Shown here: piece by piece, positions 1 to 12,004 of the stretch
Position numbering within the stretch: position 1 is the stretch's first letter
How the letters are laid out: the number at the start of each line of letters is the position of its first letter
Assembly: GCA_963971285.1 (NCBI GenBank)
Contig: OZ020257.1
Span: 15,948,602 to 16,012,601, forward strand
Length of the DNA: 64,000 nt
Direction: 5' to 3'
DNA from: Astropecten irregularis
Taxonomy: Eukaryota > Echinodermata > Asteroidea > Paxillosida > Astropectinidae
Made by a program: the position numbers and the translations under genes
The notes under the pieces: model-generated
Databases searched by the model: none
The model's input: only the letters and a program-made list of their open reading frames with translations
Told to the model about the DNA's origin: nothing

Positions 1-280
1 CTGCTTATTAAACATGCTTAGCAGTAAGCATGGAGGTATTGTGCTTTACTCAACAACACCAATTGCTGGAATTTTAAAGTAACGGAACAAATCACAGGGC
101 ACATGCGAACAAGCCAGTGCCAAATTTCACGGCTCTGCTTACCTACACTGCAGACTTTGGTGCTTATGATCCTCATTCTTAGCTTACAGAGCTAGCGTCA
201 AATTTCAACGCAAGCAAATCAAGTGAGAAATTCTTATGCTGATTAATAATTTTGTTCTTTATTTCCCTCGTAAAATGCAG

Positions 281-3200
281 GAAACTAGTAAAAGATGCCA
301 AGGTCAAATTAAAGTATCAGCATCTGATCACCAACAGCTTCGTAGAGTGCAATCGTCTCATGCGCTGGTGTCCGGCACCAGACTGTCCCAATGCATTCAG
401 AGCCAGTCACCTGGAGGTCCGGCCGGTAACCTGCAAGTGTGGCCACATATGCTGGTAGGTGGACGTAGACGTTGGACAACTGCTTAAAAAGTGGGGTGCA
501 GCGTGATCTCACAAACTTTTGGCTGCCTCCAGACTCCTGACATTAAAACCCAGGAGATGCTAAGGCACTTCCTACTCATTGGTGAATATCCAACATGTTC
601 ACAGATTCTCTGATGCCTGTTTTTTGTTGTTTTCTTTTCTTTTCCCCTCTTTGGTTGTCCTATCCTGCAGCTTTTTGTGTGGAGAAAATTGGCACGACCC
701 GGTCAAATGCAAGGTGAGTGTTGAATGATCGGCCAACCTGCGTGGGCTTGTTGGCTCATTGTGGACCCCATGCCTGTCCAATTGGTCATGATTAGAGACC
801 ATCTGTCCTGTTCCATTGTGAGGGACTGGCTTTCCCACGCTAAAAGGGCGGAAGCATTAATCGGTGCCTTGCTGTGGACTAGGACTAGGTACCCTGTCCA
901 GCTCTGTCTCTCTGAAGACACCATCAGTCTTGTTTCAGTTCTTAAGGACTGGTTCCCCTATAGTGTGGAAGTATTAATTACTGCCTTGCTGTGGACAAGC
1001 CGCCCCATCCAATCCTATTTATACTATGAAGACATTGTTTTAAGTACTGATGTCTCCATACTGCATATATTCTGCGTTTTTCCTTATTTTGTTTACCCCG
1101 AATTGGAATTCATTGCAAAATGCACTTTGTTAGGCTCTGTTTTTTTAAATAATTCCCGACAACTTCCATTCCAGTGGCTGAGGAAATGGATAAAAAAATG
1201 CGACGATGACAGCGAGACGTCCAATTGGATCTCAGCAAACACCAAAGAGTGTCCGAAGTGTCATGTGACCATCGAGAAGGACGGGGGATGCAACCACATG
1301 GTCTGCCGCAACCAAAACTGCAAGGTGAGGTTTCAAATCAGTCTCCATTGTCCAAATTTTCCTCAAAAGTCACGCGGTGTAGCAACAGTGTCTTTTAGTC
1401 TGGGGAATTCATATCTTGACTATACATGTAACATTGGTTGAAGTCGGTGGTATCAGACCATTGGTTAATTTGGCTAAATTGGTTAAACAGTCTGTTGTTA
1501 ATTTTCCATATTAAGTTTGTAAACTGCAGCTTTTTATCATTGTTGCAATCTCGGTTGCCTTTTTTTTTTGTTCTTTGCAAACAGTTAAAACAAAAAAAAT
1601 ATCTTGTAATTTTAATGAAATAATTTTAAAAAAAGATAATTGATCATCAAATTCACAATCTAGTTGTTTCTGTTGACTTCTTGATGCTAGTGTCTACAAT
1701 TTTATTTCTTTCAGGCTGATTTCTGTTGGGTTTGTTTGGGACCGTGGGAGCCACACGGGTCGTCATGGTAATATTTTGTTTCATTCTTAATTTTTTTATT
1801 TTGTTTTAAAATTTTTGGGAGCAATATTAAAACCTAAATTTACAGTTGTAGATAATTAACAGAGGGCTTTTCTCCTATCGAAAAAAAAATTTCCATCTCA
1901 AAATCTTGAATTCTGTTTCAGTCATTCAACCATTAACCCAATGGACTGACAAATAATGAATTAATATAAGTAATATACATACTGCTGCAAACTGCTCATC
2001 AGCCTAAATGACCTGAAATATATAAAATGCGTCAGGAGGGCCTGACTTGTTTCGATCCTAGCAGGATCTTTCTCAAAGTCTAAATGAAGGTTTAATCTAT
2101 TTAGCCTTTGAGAAAGATCCTGCTAGGATTGAAATGCGTCAGGCCCTCCTAACTCCAAGCAAATAATTATTTAACCCGACACAGGAATATCCAACAGAAA
2201 ATCTTAATAAATATACTTCGAGACATTGGGATTAGGTTTTGGAGTATCTCTTTAATCTGAACGCTTTATAATATAGAATTTGCTGATTCAGAAGCAGTAG
2301 CGTTACTGGGTGTTAAATGGTGAAATTGAAGTGCAAACAGTTATTTGCTGACTATGCTCATTTCCTGGATCTCCTTGCTTTTATACATCCTGCAGGTATA
2401 ACTGTAATAGATTTGACGAAGAAGACGCCAAGAAAGCACGGGATGCCCAAGCAGTAAGTATCAATGGTATCACACTAGGGTTGGCTGACTGTCAGACTGT
2501 ATGGAACTTGCCAAATTGGACTGTGGCTAGATTGTCTGACTAGGGTTTAAATTTGTACTCTTCTATGACAATGGCTGTGGTTGGTCTATCTGACTATGTC
2601 TTAAATGTATACATTCATCTATGTTAGTTGCTGTGGCTGAACTCTCTGGCTAGTTTATACACTTTTCTGTGGTAGTGGCTTAACTTTATACACACTGGTT
2701 GTGGAAGCGGCTGTGTCTCTTCCCATAAACTTGAGTATAACTTCAAGCCATAGCCAGGTTATTATGGACTGGAATCCAACTTAACTACTATGTCACGGCC
2801 AACCGACCATTGCGGTGTTTTGGCAAACCGGCCCTGTCATTCTTGATCTCTTCCTGTTTTTTGTTCCTTTTATTCCTCCAGCGGTCGAGGCAAGCGCTAG
2901 AGAGATACTTATTCTATTGTAACCGCTACATGAACCACATGCAGAGTTTACGCTTTGAAAACAAGGTTAGTGTCCCATCCATTCTGTCTTGTGTGCAAGG
3001 ATTTCCCATCCTCGGCCTTCCCAATCTCATAGAGCTGCTTAAGCACCCAAATCTGCTTAAACACCAAAAACCTTTGAAAATGAAATCAGTATGCCGGCCA
3101 AAACTACTTGTGAATGTTATGCTCAGCAAACAATAGCCTGATACAAGTCAAAATCAGTAAACATCATTTGAAAATTTGGTTGGTAATCCTGTTTGATCAA

Positions 3201-4737
3201 GGAAGACTTTTCATGCTTAAGCAAATTTTGTGCTTAAGCAACTCTATGAAATTGGCCCCTGCTCACAGTTTGATATATCCATAATGCTGACAGTTCTCGT
3301 TTATATTCATTTCAGAGGAGAACAAGGGTATGTTCTGCCGTCAGATATTGATTCTGAGTTAACATAGTCAGTTCAGCGTATGGTTTTTATACCCAAAGTT
3401 GTCAATTTCATTTGCAGGTACAGGTTTTAGAAAGGATTCCATGTAGGTGCTCTCGTCGAAATGCGAACATCTCCTGTTTAGAACTCTCTCCACGAAGATT
3501 TGGTACTACGATGACAAGGGTTGTTGTTGTTGTACGAAATCGGATACTTTCGGTCAGGACCGATGGTGTGTGTTGGTCTTAAAATGTTTCTTGTTTTCCC
3601 ATACCATGGCAATGCAGAGGATTTGGTCACATGTGATGATGTGTACGTTTTACGTCAACCGCTTTCATTACTGCGCAAATGTTACGCGGAGGTGGTTTTG
3701 CTCTACTGCCAGCAGCTTCGTGTACGATGAGCTTATGCTCTCGATGGGGCATGCGTGCGCGCTGCAAAATATAGCTTCGATTGCCGATATCGTTGAACTA
3801 TCTGCAGAACGATTGACCTAGTGCCTACGTATGCGTTACGTTTTTAGGGCTTTGATTTGTTAGCTTGTTTAAACAAGTTTCATAGTTTGAGGTAGTTTTG
3901 CTCCTGCCCTCATAGAGGAGGGAGCACAGGTATTGCTTGGGACAAGAGAGCCAAGGTAGCTGATGTCGCATCCACTGAATGCGGGAATGCTGACTTGGCT
4001 TCACCGGAACCTCTCTAATGCTTGCTCCTCTTCCTTCCCTCCCGGCAGCTCTACACGCACATCATGATGAAGATGGAGGACATGCAGCAGCACAACATGT
4101 CCTGGATCGAGGTCCAGTTCCTGAAGAAGGCCGTGGACGTCCTATGCCAGTGCCGGAGCACCCTCATGTACACCTATGTATTCGCCTTTTATCTCAAGAA
4201 AAACAACCAGTCGCTCATATTTGAGGTAGGTTGCTTCGACAAGCTTGTGAGTGACAATTTAGGATATTAAGAAAACCTCTTGTGAGCTTATCATTTCGCT
4301 ACCAACCTTAATCTATCTGCGTTTCTTGGGTTGCAGGAAAATCAGAAAGATTTAGAGAATGCAACGGAAACGCTGTCGGAGTATTTGGAGAGGGACATCA
4401 GCAGCGATTCATTGGCTGACATCAAGCAAAAAGTCCAGGACAAGACAAGGTACGTCCAGATCTTGACCTCTACCGGCCAAGACGAGTATGACCATAGCCG
4501 CCGGCCCCCATCGGTCACCTACCAACCTTCTGTCAACTGGTTTTTATTCAGTCACCTGAAAATGAGTGGGCAGAAAGCGGCATTCTAGTTGCCGCAGCCT
4601 ACCACTGAATCCACAGCCCAGACTGATTTCTGTTTTGTTTTGTTCTTGGTTTCAGGTACTGCGAGAGCAGGCGGAAGGTCCTATTAGAGCACGTCCACGA
4701 AGGCTATGAGAAGGATCTATGGGAATATTACGAGTAG
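281..4737 (+). CDS. ARIH1: ARIH1 (Ariadne-1) RBR E3 ubiquitin ligase, 3' part of gene, nine exons
   Basis: Exons read from splice sites and protein similarity: 281-454, 671-713, 1175-1324, 1715-1767, 2396-2453, 2882-2965, 4049-4225, 4337-4449 and 4656-4737 (TAG stop at 4735). All have AG/GT borders and keep frame, giving about 310 residues. The family transfers ubiquitin from an E2 through a RING2 cysteine and works with neddylated cullin-RING ligases. The segment starts in the IBR domain ([14 protein letters not shown], then [12 protein letters not shown]). RING2 follows, with the catalytic cysteine in DGGCNHMVC (codon 1289-1291), and then the Ariadne domain ([42 protein letters not shown]). 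The N-terminal acidic region and RING1 must lie upstream of the window. One oddity is a cysteine beside a zinc-binding cysteine at the exon 1/2 junction (CGHICCFLC, where vertebrates have phenylalanine). The C-terminus is nearly identical to that of vertebrates, so the identification is firm. Confidence 0.96.
1485..1617 (+). repeat. Dispersed repeat copy 1, in ARIH1 intron
   Basis: This AT-rich block (AACAGTCTGTTGTTAATTTT through TATCTTGTAATTTTAATGAA) recurs at 5362-5518 in the same orientation with few substitutions and some small indels. It lies in the intron between the exons ending at 1324 and starting at 1715. No coding frame or terminal inverted repeat is evident, so the element type is unknown. 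Confidence 0.8.
1981..2160. mobile_element. Palindromic foldback element, family F, in ARIH1 intron
   Basis: The left arm reads GAGGGCCTGAC, then GTTTCGATCCTAGCAGGATC. The right arm is its inverse (GATCCTGCTAGGATTGAAA, then GCGTCAGGCCCTC), so the region folds into a long hairpin. The flank has AAACTGCTCATCAGCC, whose inverse GGCTGATGAGCAGTTT closes the copies at 16421 and 46521. No coding capacity is seen. The call is a non-autonomous MITE-like repeat. Confidence 0.75.
2966..4048. other. Largest ARIH1 intron in the window
   Basis: This 1.1-kb intron holds a family A MITE at 3021-3260. The rest (3261-4020) contains an open stretch at 3447-3821 and a GT-rich tract near 3525. The conceptual protein matches nothing I recognise and has no conserved domain, so no extra exon is supported. 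Ariadne homologues read straight from the exon ending at 2965 to the one starting at 4049. Confidence 0.7.
3021..3260. mobile_element. MITE family A copy (CCAATTTCAT...GCTTAAGCA)
   Basis: The element starts CCAATCTCATAGAGCTGCTT and ends with the inverse AACTCTATGAAATTGGCCCC. About 240 bp between them contains repeated GCTTAAGCA/TGCTTAAGC motifs. It matches copies at 22431-22684 and 36308-36465. It has terminal inverted repeats and no ORF, so it is a non-autonomous DNA transposon relic. Confidence 0.85.
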
Positions 4738-6561
4738 TCGCCTAACTCTCCATGCAGCTCTTCCATCACCTCGTAATTGTTCTTCTTCGACCTTCATCCC
4801 TGCTCCTATCTTTCAGTCTCGAGTGTCTCCTCAACCTCCCCCCTCTGTTGGGGTTTGGTCTTGATTACTGACGGAATTTGTTAGACATTTCCGCCAGGTG
4901 GTCTAGATGTCCAGGTATGCTGCTCGGCGGACTGAGATTTATCCCCTTGGGCTGGCACGAGGAGGTTATGTGGCACCCCCAGTGGCAGATCGGAGGTTGC
5001 AAAGAGAAGGACAAGCACCCTGAGCCGGTAGTTCCTGAGGTCGCTCCAGAATCAACTCACTTCGTTCATCTAGGAGATTCGTACTCTAGCATGCAGTGTT
5101 CAGCACCCTTGGGAAGTGTTTGGCTCCTCCGTGGCACCAATCCTGCCCCACCATCGCAAAAGCACAAAATAGAAAGTAAATTGAACACGACAAAAAGTGA
5201 CAACATGCAAAATGTTCCTCTTAGGACTCATAAAGAAACTGCCACTACTAACAAGCAAGCAAGAAAACAACTCCACGTCAAGGAACAAAGATAGGAGTTT
5301 TCATATTTAAAAAAAGTTGTTGTACAGAATTGACCTTAAGCAGGTTTTGAAAGCCAACCTAAAACAGTCTGTTGTTAATTTTCCATATCAAGTTTGTAAA
5401 CTGCAGCTTTTTATCATTGTTGCAATCTCGGTTGCCTTTTTTTTTTGTTCTTTGCATCAAACATTGAAACAGTTTAAACAAAAAAATGCATATCTAAATA
5501 TCTTGTAATTTTAATGAACTAATGGATCATCGCTTTTTAAGAAGGGTGCTGTTTAAAAAAAAAAGATTTTGTCAAGAAAACAAGAAGAAGAATGTTGAAA
5601 GGAGTTTTTAAACAGGGAGAAAGCCATTCCTCAATGTGTCGTGGAAGTACAGCAGCATCAGTCATGTGATAGTCATGTGACCAATATCACATGATGCTTT
5701 GGTGATGATAGAAAAAAAACCACCACAATGCAGCATTTTAAAAGAGGCATACAATTTTATACAAAAAAATTTCCTTATTTTTATTTTCCACCGTGGCTTT
5801 TGTTCTGTATCATAATTAATTCTATTTGCATAATCTTTGAACTGACTGTATATTCGTTTGGGTGAAAAAGGGGTGGAAAGCACACTTGCATCTCATGTAT
5901 AATTGAATGGAAGCATTAATACGGTAGTTTTCTCCAAGATTTGGAAGCGATTAATGTCTCATGAAATGAAGCTGTGTTGATTGTAGCCATAGGCATAGCC
6001 GCTCTACCTATCTTGGACCTCCCACTTTCTCCCTCCTATCCCCCGCCCACCCACCACCACCATCACCAGTGTATTTTAGGGCTAGACGATGTAGATTCCA
6101 TGTATAAACAAATTCACAATGCTACCATGCATTCAACCAAACGTCCTTGTAATTAGACGCACTGACCCTGTGTCCTTTTTTATATTGTTTTGCCAAAATT
6201 TTGTAATATCTCTGTGGTTTTTTTTTTACAAAAGCGCACGCGTCTGATGCGTAATTGTCAGATTTTAGGGTCGGAAAAGATTGGATCCGTCATTGATTGG
6301 CTATAGGACTTAGGAGGATGCTTGACGAAATATGAGCCTTGAATTGAGACTATCACGTGTATAGCCTTGTCCACCAGTAGTTGCTATCAGAGAAATTGTA
6401 TCAGCAATATCCGGTTCATTTGCTAACCTGGCAGCCGGAGAGAAACCGTCTGTACATGTACTTCCTGTGCAGTTACGTGATTACATATATCTGTTTGAGA
6501 GTGGTCACCATGCTATTGGGATTTATTCCTCGTTTTGTTTTTCGGAAGTCATGTAAATAAA
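4738..6561 (+). other. ARIH1: Probable ARIH1 3' UTR, ending near an AATAAA
   Basis: No gene on either strand is recognisable between the ARIH1 stop and about 6.6 kb. A canonical AATAAA at 6556-6561, followed by an A-rich stretch, is a plausible polyadenylation signal, giving a 3' UTR of about 1.8 kb. The stretch includes a duplicate of an intronic repeat (5362-5518) and a CACCACCACC tract near 6052. The end point is a guess; an earlier or later site is possible. Confidence 0.35.
5362..5518 (+). repeat. Dispersed repeat copy 2, in probable ARIH1 3' UTR
   Basis: This copy is near-identical to 1485-1617, including the run TTTGTAAACTGCAGCTTTTT and the T-rich tract after CTCGGTTGCC. It carries a short extra insertion after TTCTTTGCA. 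Both copies share orientation, 3.9 kb apart within one transcription unit. This suggests either two insertions of one element or a local duplication. Confidence 0.8.
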
Positions 6562-7043
6562 GGAAAAAAAGAAAAGAAAATGCAGCCGATTTAATACTGC
6601 CATAATACTGTTTAACGAATCAAAAGTTGGCGCTCGATACCGAGCAGTGAAGTCAGTCAGTGAAGCAATGACTGAAGGGGCACAGTGATGCCAAGTTTTG
6701 ATTGAATGCTTGATGGTAGGGCGATCTCTGGACCTCTGGTCGGAGCAGTCCGCCCTCTACCTGAAAAAAAAAAATGAAAATCTCCGGTGCTTACAAACAA
6801 GCACACTTACTGCTTACATATTCCGCCTGTATTACTGATAACACGACGGATCTCAGCTAAGCCTGACTTGAGCAAATCCTCCTCCTATACCGAGTATCGC
6901 CACGCCCCCTCTCCCATCTCCCTGCTGGCTCGCTTTCCCACGCCCTTTGCCCTGCAAACATTTTCCTCTGCATGTGCACTGACAGAGCTTGGACCAGCCA
7001 CTCCTGAATTGGCACCAGAAGCAAGGATGATCAGACAACTCCT

Positions 7044-7190
7044 GGGGCCGATTTCACTTACGCTTTGCGATCATCGTAAAGCCCAAATCCACTGCTAAAT
7101 GGGAAAATCGATCGCTACTTCGCATAGCAATTTTCCGTTTAGCGATGGAGTTTGGGCTTTAGCGATGATCGCAATGCGTTAGTGAAACTT
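7044..7190. mobile_element. Palindromic MITE, family C
   Basis: It begins GGGGCCGATTTCACTTACGC. The interior TTGCGATCATCGTAAAGCCC is mirrored by GGGCTTTAGCGATGATCGCA near the right end. The right terminus keeps AGTGAAACTTTTAC but not the full GGGGCC inverse. The near-perfect hairpin has no coding capacity. Confidence 0.75.
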
Positions 7191-7206
7191 TTACTATCGC
7201 CACTGT

Positions 7207-7309
7207 GGGGTCGATTTTACCAAACTCATCGTAACTTATTATCAACCATAGGACTTATCCTTCATAACTCGAGTTACGATCTATTGTAGGGCTTCGAGAA
7301 ATCTTCCCC
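7207..7309. mobile_element. Palindromic MITE, family B (copy 1)
   Basis: It begins GGGGTCGATTTTACCAAACT and runs through TCGTAACTTA to CTCGAGTTACGATC and AGGGCTTCGAGAAATC. Related copies lie at 37229, 48236 and 63381. It sits only 16 bp from the family C element. Confidence 0.75.
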
Positions 7310-9220
7310 TGGTTCCCTTCTTGGCTTCTCTGATACTAATCGAAGTTGGGTCGAGCAAATTGCGTGTACTGTGCCAAACACCTGTCGCAGTGAACAAGAA
7401 GTGGTACTCGTCGCTTTATTCACTATAGATAATTATGTAATGGTTTATATGTTTTTATAATATTTTATTATCATCAGTTTTGTTTTTATCACTTCCAAGA
7501 GAGTAGCCTCGGTCACGTTTTGAGTTGCTGATGACACCCTGTAATGATTTCAGTAATAAGCATTTCCATTATATTATACATGATAACCATCGGAGCTGTA
7601 CGTTGATCCGACCAAATCCTTCCTTAATTTCATCTACATCCCCTTGTCTTTTTTTTAACAGTTGCATTTTGCTCCTTTCCTCACCATTGCCTATACCTAC
7701 CGGTTTTTCCCTCCAAACGTTGGGGTTTTATATCACTGATAATTATACTGTAATTGTACATGTACATGCTTGTGCTGGCGTACGATGTAGAGAACAAACG
7801 AATTATTCTTGCTCGGGATCCCTGTGGTATTGCTTGCCGATGATGGTAAAGAAATAGAAGACAAGTCTATAATATTGGATAGATCGTTTGGTTTCACGCA
7901 ACTTGGACGATAATAATATTTCCAGGTAGATTTTCAGACAATAAACGAAAGTTCCCATTGGTATTGTAGATACGCGCTGTTACTGTCTGTTTGTTTGTTT
8001 ACAATTCGTACGAGTCATGAATTGACAAGATAGGGAACAGTTTTGGAATGACCCTCAAGGTTTTTGTTACATCACAAGGGCTTCCGGTTCCTTTCTGCGG
8101 TGTTCTAATAAATTACCACTTATAGTGCGTCACGCCTCAAAATAACCATTAATGTCTGAACTGGTAGAGTTTCGTAACGATGTAATTATTTCATGTATTT
8201 TTACACAAAACACAAACAGAGTACAGACAATTTTCGGTGTATACTGTACTTTGGGATCCCTAGAAACTATCATTGTACTGTTTTTAACCCTTTCCCTCTT
8301 GCATACCACAGTTTACCACAGAGGGTTTTTTACCCGTGTCGGTCAATTGTGGGATCCTGAATACCACAATACCTGTACCACACAGTGTGGTTTGCCTTGT
8401 AGTAATGCGTGGTTTATGATCTAACAGGGATGTGATTTTTCAGGAAAAAGCCTGATTTCAGGTATTTTGGCCTCACTTTTGCCTGTACGTACGAAAGTAT
8501 ATGAAATGTACGATTTTCAGTTTTTTGGGGGGCTATGTTTTCAGGGTTTTGTTTATGCAAGTACAATCACAGCCCTGATCCAGTTCCTCTGTAGGAACTG
8601 GGGAGACTGTGGTAATGTGTGGTGAGCAAATTTTGTCGTGTGTGGTAGGTACAGAGGGAGTTGTGGTTGTCTTTTGGTTATCCATGTACTGTATGTGGCT
8701 AGAGACACGTGCCGCCCATGTTGTTCCATCTTTATATCCACCTGGCCTTGAATGATCATACGCTGATTCGATGATTATGATGATTGTGTATAATTATAGA
8801 TATCACGATGGCGAGTCGAATCCGAAATATTTCTTTTATAAGTTTTTCTAGAATGAGTGCGGTTTTGTGTGAATGTTTTTTTTTAGTTCATATTTTTATA
8901 GGATGTTGTTTTCATTGATTTATATGATTTGTGTTAAAGGGGCACGCTCTTTTTGTTCTTTCCATTGATGTTGGACTATACACTGACTTATGTGGAAATG
9001 TCGGATGCTTCTTGGTCTCGCATCTCCCTTTAAAAGGAAAGGGAGACTCCTTTGATGACTTCGGCCCTACGCTGTGAATGTAAGGTCAAAACCTCAGCCC
9101 CCAAATAAATTCATTTGGAAACGCCCACCGTGGTGGACATATTCCTTGAAGATCGTTTCTCTAGCAATAAGATGTGATTGTATTACGGTCCACTAGTCGT
9201 TCATAATGTGTACTGCATTC

Positions 9221-9492
9221 CTAAACTCATCCGGAATCTAATCCGCATCTTTCGGTAACCCGGATCCCCATCCGCACAAGTTCCGTAACCCGGAATGCCA
9301 TTCGCATACCGTCATCCGGAACCCAATCCTCTACCGTAACCGAGAATCCCATCCGCATCTACCGTCACACTGAACCCCAACTGCATCTACCGTCACCAAG
9401 AATCCCATCCGCATCTACCGTCACCCAGAATCCCATACGCATCTATACCGTCATCCGGAATCCCATCTGCATCTTCCGTCACCGGAAACCCT
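9221..9492. repeat. Minisatellite, about 28-bp unit
   Basis: Roughly nine tandem, degenerate copies of a unit close to CATCCGCATCTACCGTCACC followed by CGGAATCC. In the best-preserved centre (about 9350-9430) the period is 28 bp. Unit length varies at the edges (for example CTATACCGTC). No frame stays open across all units, so it is not a coding repeat. Confidence 0.85.
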
Positions 9493-10680
9493 AGTCTTCT
9501 CTCTCGCTCCAGCGTGCCTTCTAAATCTTCCCGGCCTTCCCAAGTTCACCGGCACATCGCACCTTCTGCAAGGACTCTAATATCTGCCCTCTACCCCCTC
9601 CCCAGCCCCCAGTGATATCCAGACTGACAACAGTGTCTCCGTCCCTTCCGCCTGTCCATCAACACTTCGCTCATTACCATAGCCCGTACATTTTTCACCA
9701 CTACATATGTATTTGAACAATCCACGGCTGTTGTGGAATTGCATAGGGTTCTTTATTATATTCAATACTCCACAAATTAAAGTGGCATTAACATTCTGCC
9801 AATTGTTAAAAAGCCTCATTCTATATAAAGTATAGACGTCAACAGGGGCGCTTTTGAGCTTATAATAACTGGCGCCAGAGAAATAACTGTTGAAAGTGTA
9901 ATAGCATGGACCATGATTAAAGCATGGAAGGAAAACAGATTCTTCCTCCATGATTAAAGCTACACTGTAATGATTTGAAGGTATTTGCACTTTTTCAATG
10001 ATCTGTGATGATCGTTGTACCAATTACTATAATATGACACATTGTTTGTGGATTAAACTTTCTAGTTTTAACTTGGTGCGATCAAGCCAAAGGTCAGTCC
10101 TTAATGTCCTATACATAAAACACTCGGTGATTCATAAACATACTATGCATGTTGTCCATCCACTCGGGTCATCAAGCAACCACTTGCCCGTCATGTGACG
10201 GGAAACTGTCCGGTAGGTAGGGGGCCCTTCCCACGCGATACGTGACATTAGGTGTCACGAATGATCCGTGTTGTCCAAAATTAACGGACATTATTTTTGG
10301 TTTAAGTTCACCCTATTATAGCTTGCATAATGAATCATCAAAACTGAAAAAAAACGGCCCGTTCCCAAGTGCAAATAATTGGAGGCATGAATACCAGAGT
10401 TTACTCGAAGGGTGTCAAATAATGGAACCTGGGCCGTGGAGAATGGCAGTTTTTCCAAGGGGTGCTGAACAAGGACAGTTGCTGTGCCCAGGACCTATTG
10501 TCCAGAGTTATGGCCAGATTATTATTCAACAGGCATGCAACTTTTCCTCGGACTAGAGGATTTCCTATGTTTTTCCCCACTTCATTCTTATGCCATTGAA
10601 AAGTGAAAAATACCGCACAAAGTATGGTAAAGATTGAAATTTCCGGTTGTTTTTTTTTAGTCTAAGTTGCATGTCTGTTC
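9493..10680. other. Intergenic, no gene recognised
   Basis: Open frames of 148 codons (9577-10023, minus) and 104 codons (10242-10556, plus) are present. Neither product shows a domain, signal peptide or similarity that I recognise. They are treated as chance ORFs. Confidence 0.5.
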
Positions 10681-10894
10681 CAGTGGCGTCACCAAGGGGG
10701 GGGGGGGGGGGGGGGGGGGGGGCAGGGGGGGGCACGTGCCCCCCCTGGAAAAACTCGTGCCCCCCCCGCGTGCCCCCCCATTTGAGATTTGGGTTGGTGA
10801 AAAAAATATAATATATATTATTGTAGTGCCCCCCCAACAATTGCTAGTGCCCCCCTTGTGCCCCCCCAGACTCAAAAGGCTGGTGACGCCACTG
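10681..10894. mobile_element. hAT-type MITE with 8-bp target-site duplication
   Basis: The left terminus CAGTGGCGTCACCAAG is mirrored by the right terminus CTGGTGACGCCACTG. A perfect 8-bp direct repeat GTCTGTTC flanks it (10673-10680 and 10895-10902). An 8-bp duplication with CAG...CTG ends is the hallmark of hAT transposons. The interior is low complexity: a run of 27 G at 10696-10722 and several C runs of 5 to 8, with no transposase ORF. Confidence 0.9.
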
Positions 10895-10902
10895 GTCTGT
10901 TC

Positions 10903-12004
10903 AAGGAAATGACATCTATATTCGACGTCCTTTTTAAATAATATGATGAACAATCAAAATCGCAGTTCAGAGTGTGACCAATCAAAAGCTTATTAAAATG
11001 CAATTATTTAATTAACTTGCAAATTTTTGGGTTGTGGATCAGTCTGTGGTGTTTCCACCAGAGGTGCGCCAAGAAACTTGTTTTCTGAGCACATTTTGGA
11101 GCCTTGCCCTGTGGTCCATATATAGCCCTTCGAGTTTCATTATTTCACCCAGCTTCCAAGATGATCTAAGTCTATTTGGGCCAAAATCTGATTTCTAATA
11201 AAACTGTGGCGTATAGACAATGCGAATAAAGTTGAATAAAGGTGAACAAATTCGAAAAATTATTCATCGTGGTGGATTATCAAATCAAACAACAGGTAAC
11301 TTACATGCTATATGTTTTTTTTTTAAAGGTGAATGTTATTTTCTTCTTATTGATTACCCGTTTAGTTTCCTCGTCTGACAAATGGGACTTATGACCCATG
11401 ACCCTGGAGAATGGTCTGTATTTTGTTCTGAAAATAAACGTGTGATCACGCGGAATTCCTACCATTATGCCAGTCTGTATAGTAGACCTAAAAGTAAAAT
11501 GACTGCAAAACCGTATGCTATACAGTCCCATACTAATTAGCATTCAATGGATAGGGTGTGATATTATCCTGATTGTTGTACCATGAGCAACCTGTGCTTC
11601 CTGTGGTTAAAAGACTTAGACTACTTGTGAATCTATGAGCTAGCTCGTTTGAGTATTGTTCATCAATTGTACGTCCTTGTGCACTTCCTATACCCTTGTT
11701 ATCATCCTGTAACATCCCGGGCTAACTGTTCGAGTCCCCGGTACGAAGTCTACTTATAGGTTTACCCTATATGGTCTGCATTTCCCATCCCTTCGATAAA
11801 AAAAAAACACGGAAGCTGACAAACTGTGTTTGGAATCTAGAACCATCATCCATCACGTGGTTCTATTTTTGACGACATTTTAATTGAAATACCTGTGTTT
11901 AGGATGTGGTATAATGTGGCATAAATGAAAGGTATGCCTTGTCTTAATTGAATAGTGATGACAAAATGATTTAAATTTGTTTGTTGGCTTATAATATGGT
12001 TGAT
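10903..12004. other. Intergenic, no gene recognised
   Basis: AT-rich sequence with only short open frames on both strands and no recognisable domain, RNA gene or repeat. Confidence 0.5.

Larger units (their letters stand above)
6562..9200. other. Intergenic, no gene recognised
   Basis: No ORF here has a recognisable domain. Visible features are two adjacent palindromic MITEs (7044-7190 and 7207-7309) and several scattered TACCACA/TGTGGTA motifs on both strands between 8290 and 8660. The rest is AT-rich unique-looking DNA. Confidence 0.6.

Noticed and set aside
1-142. Possible family A MITE fragments at the window start
   Set aside because: Short GCTTAGCAG and CCAAATTTCACGG words resemble family A', but no paired termini can be defined at the edge.
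725-1441. Continuous 238-codon plus-strand frame
   Set aside because: It is intron read-through into the true ARIH1 exon 1175-1324. Only the exon part is conserved.
3447-3821. 124-codon frame in an ARIH1 intron
   Set aside because: No recognisable domain, and ARIH1 homologues have no extra segment at this point.
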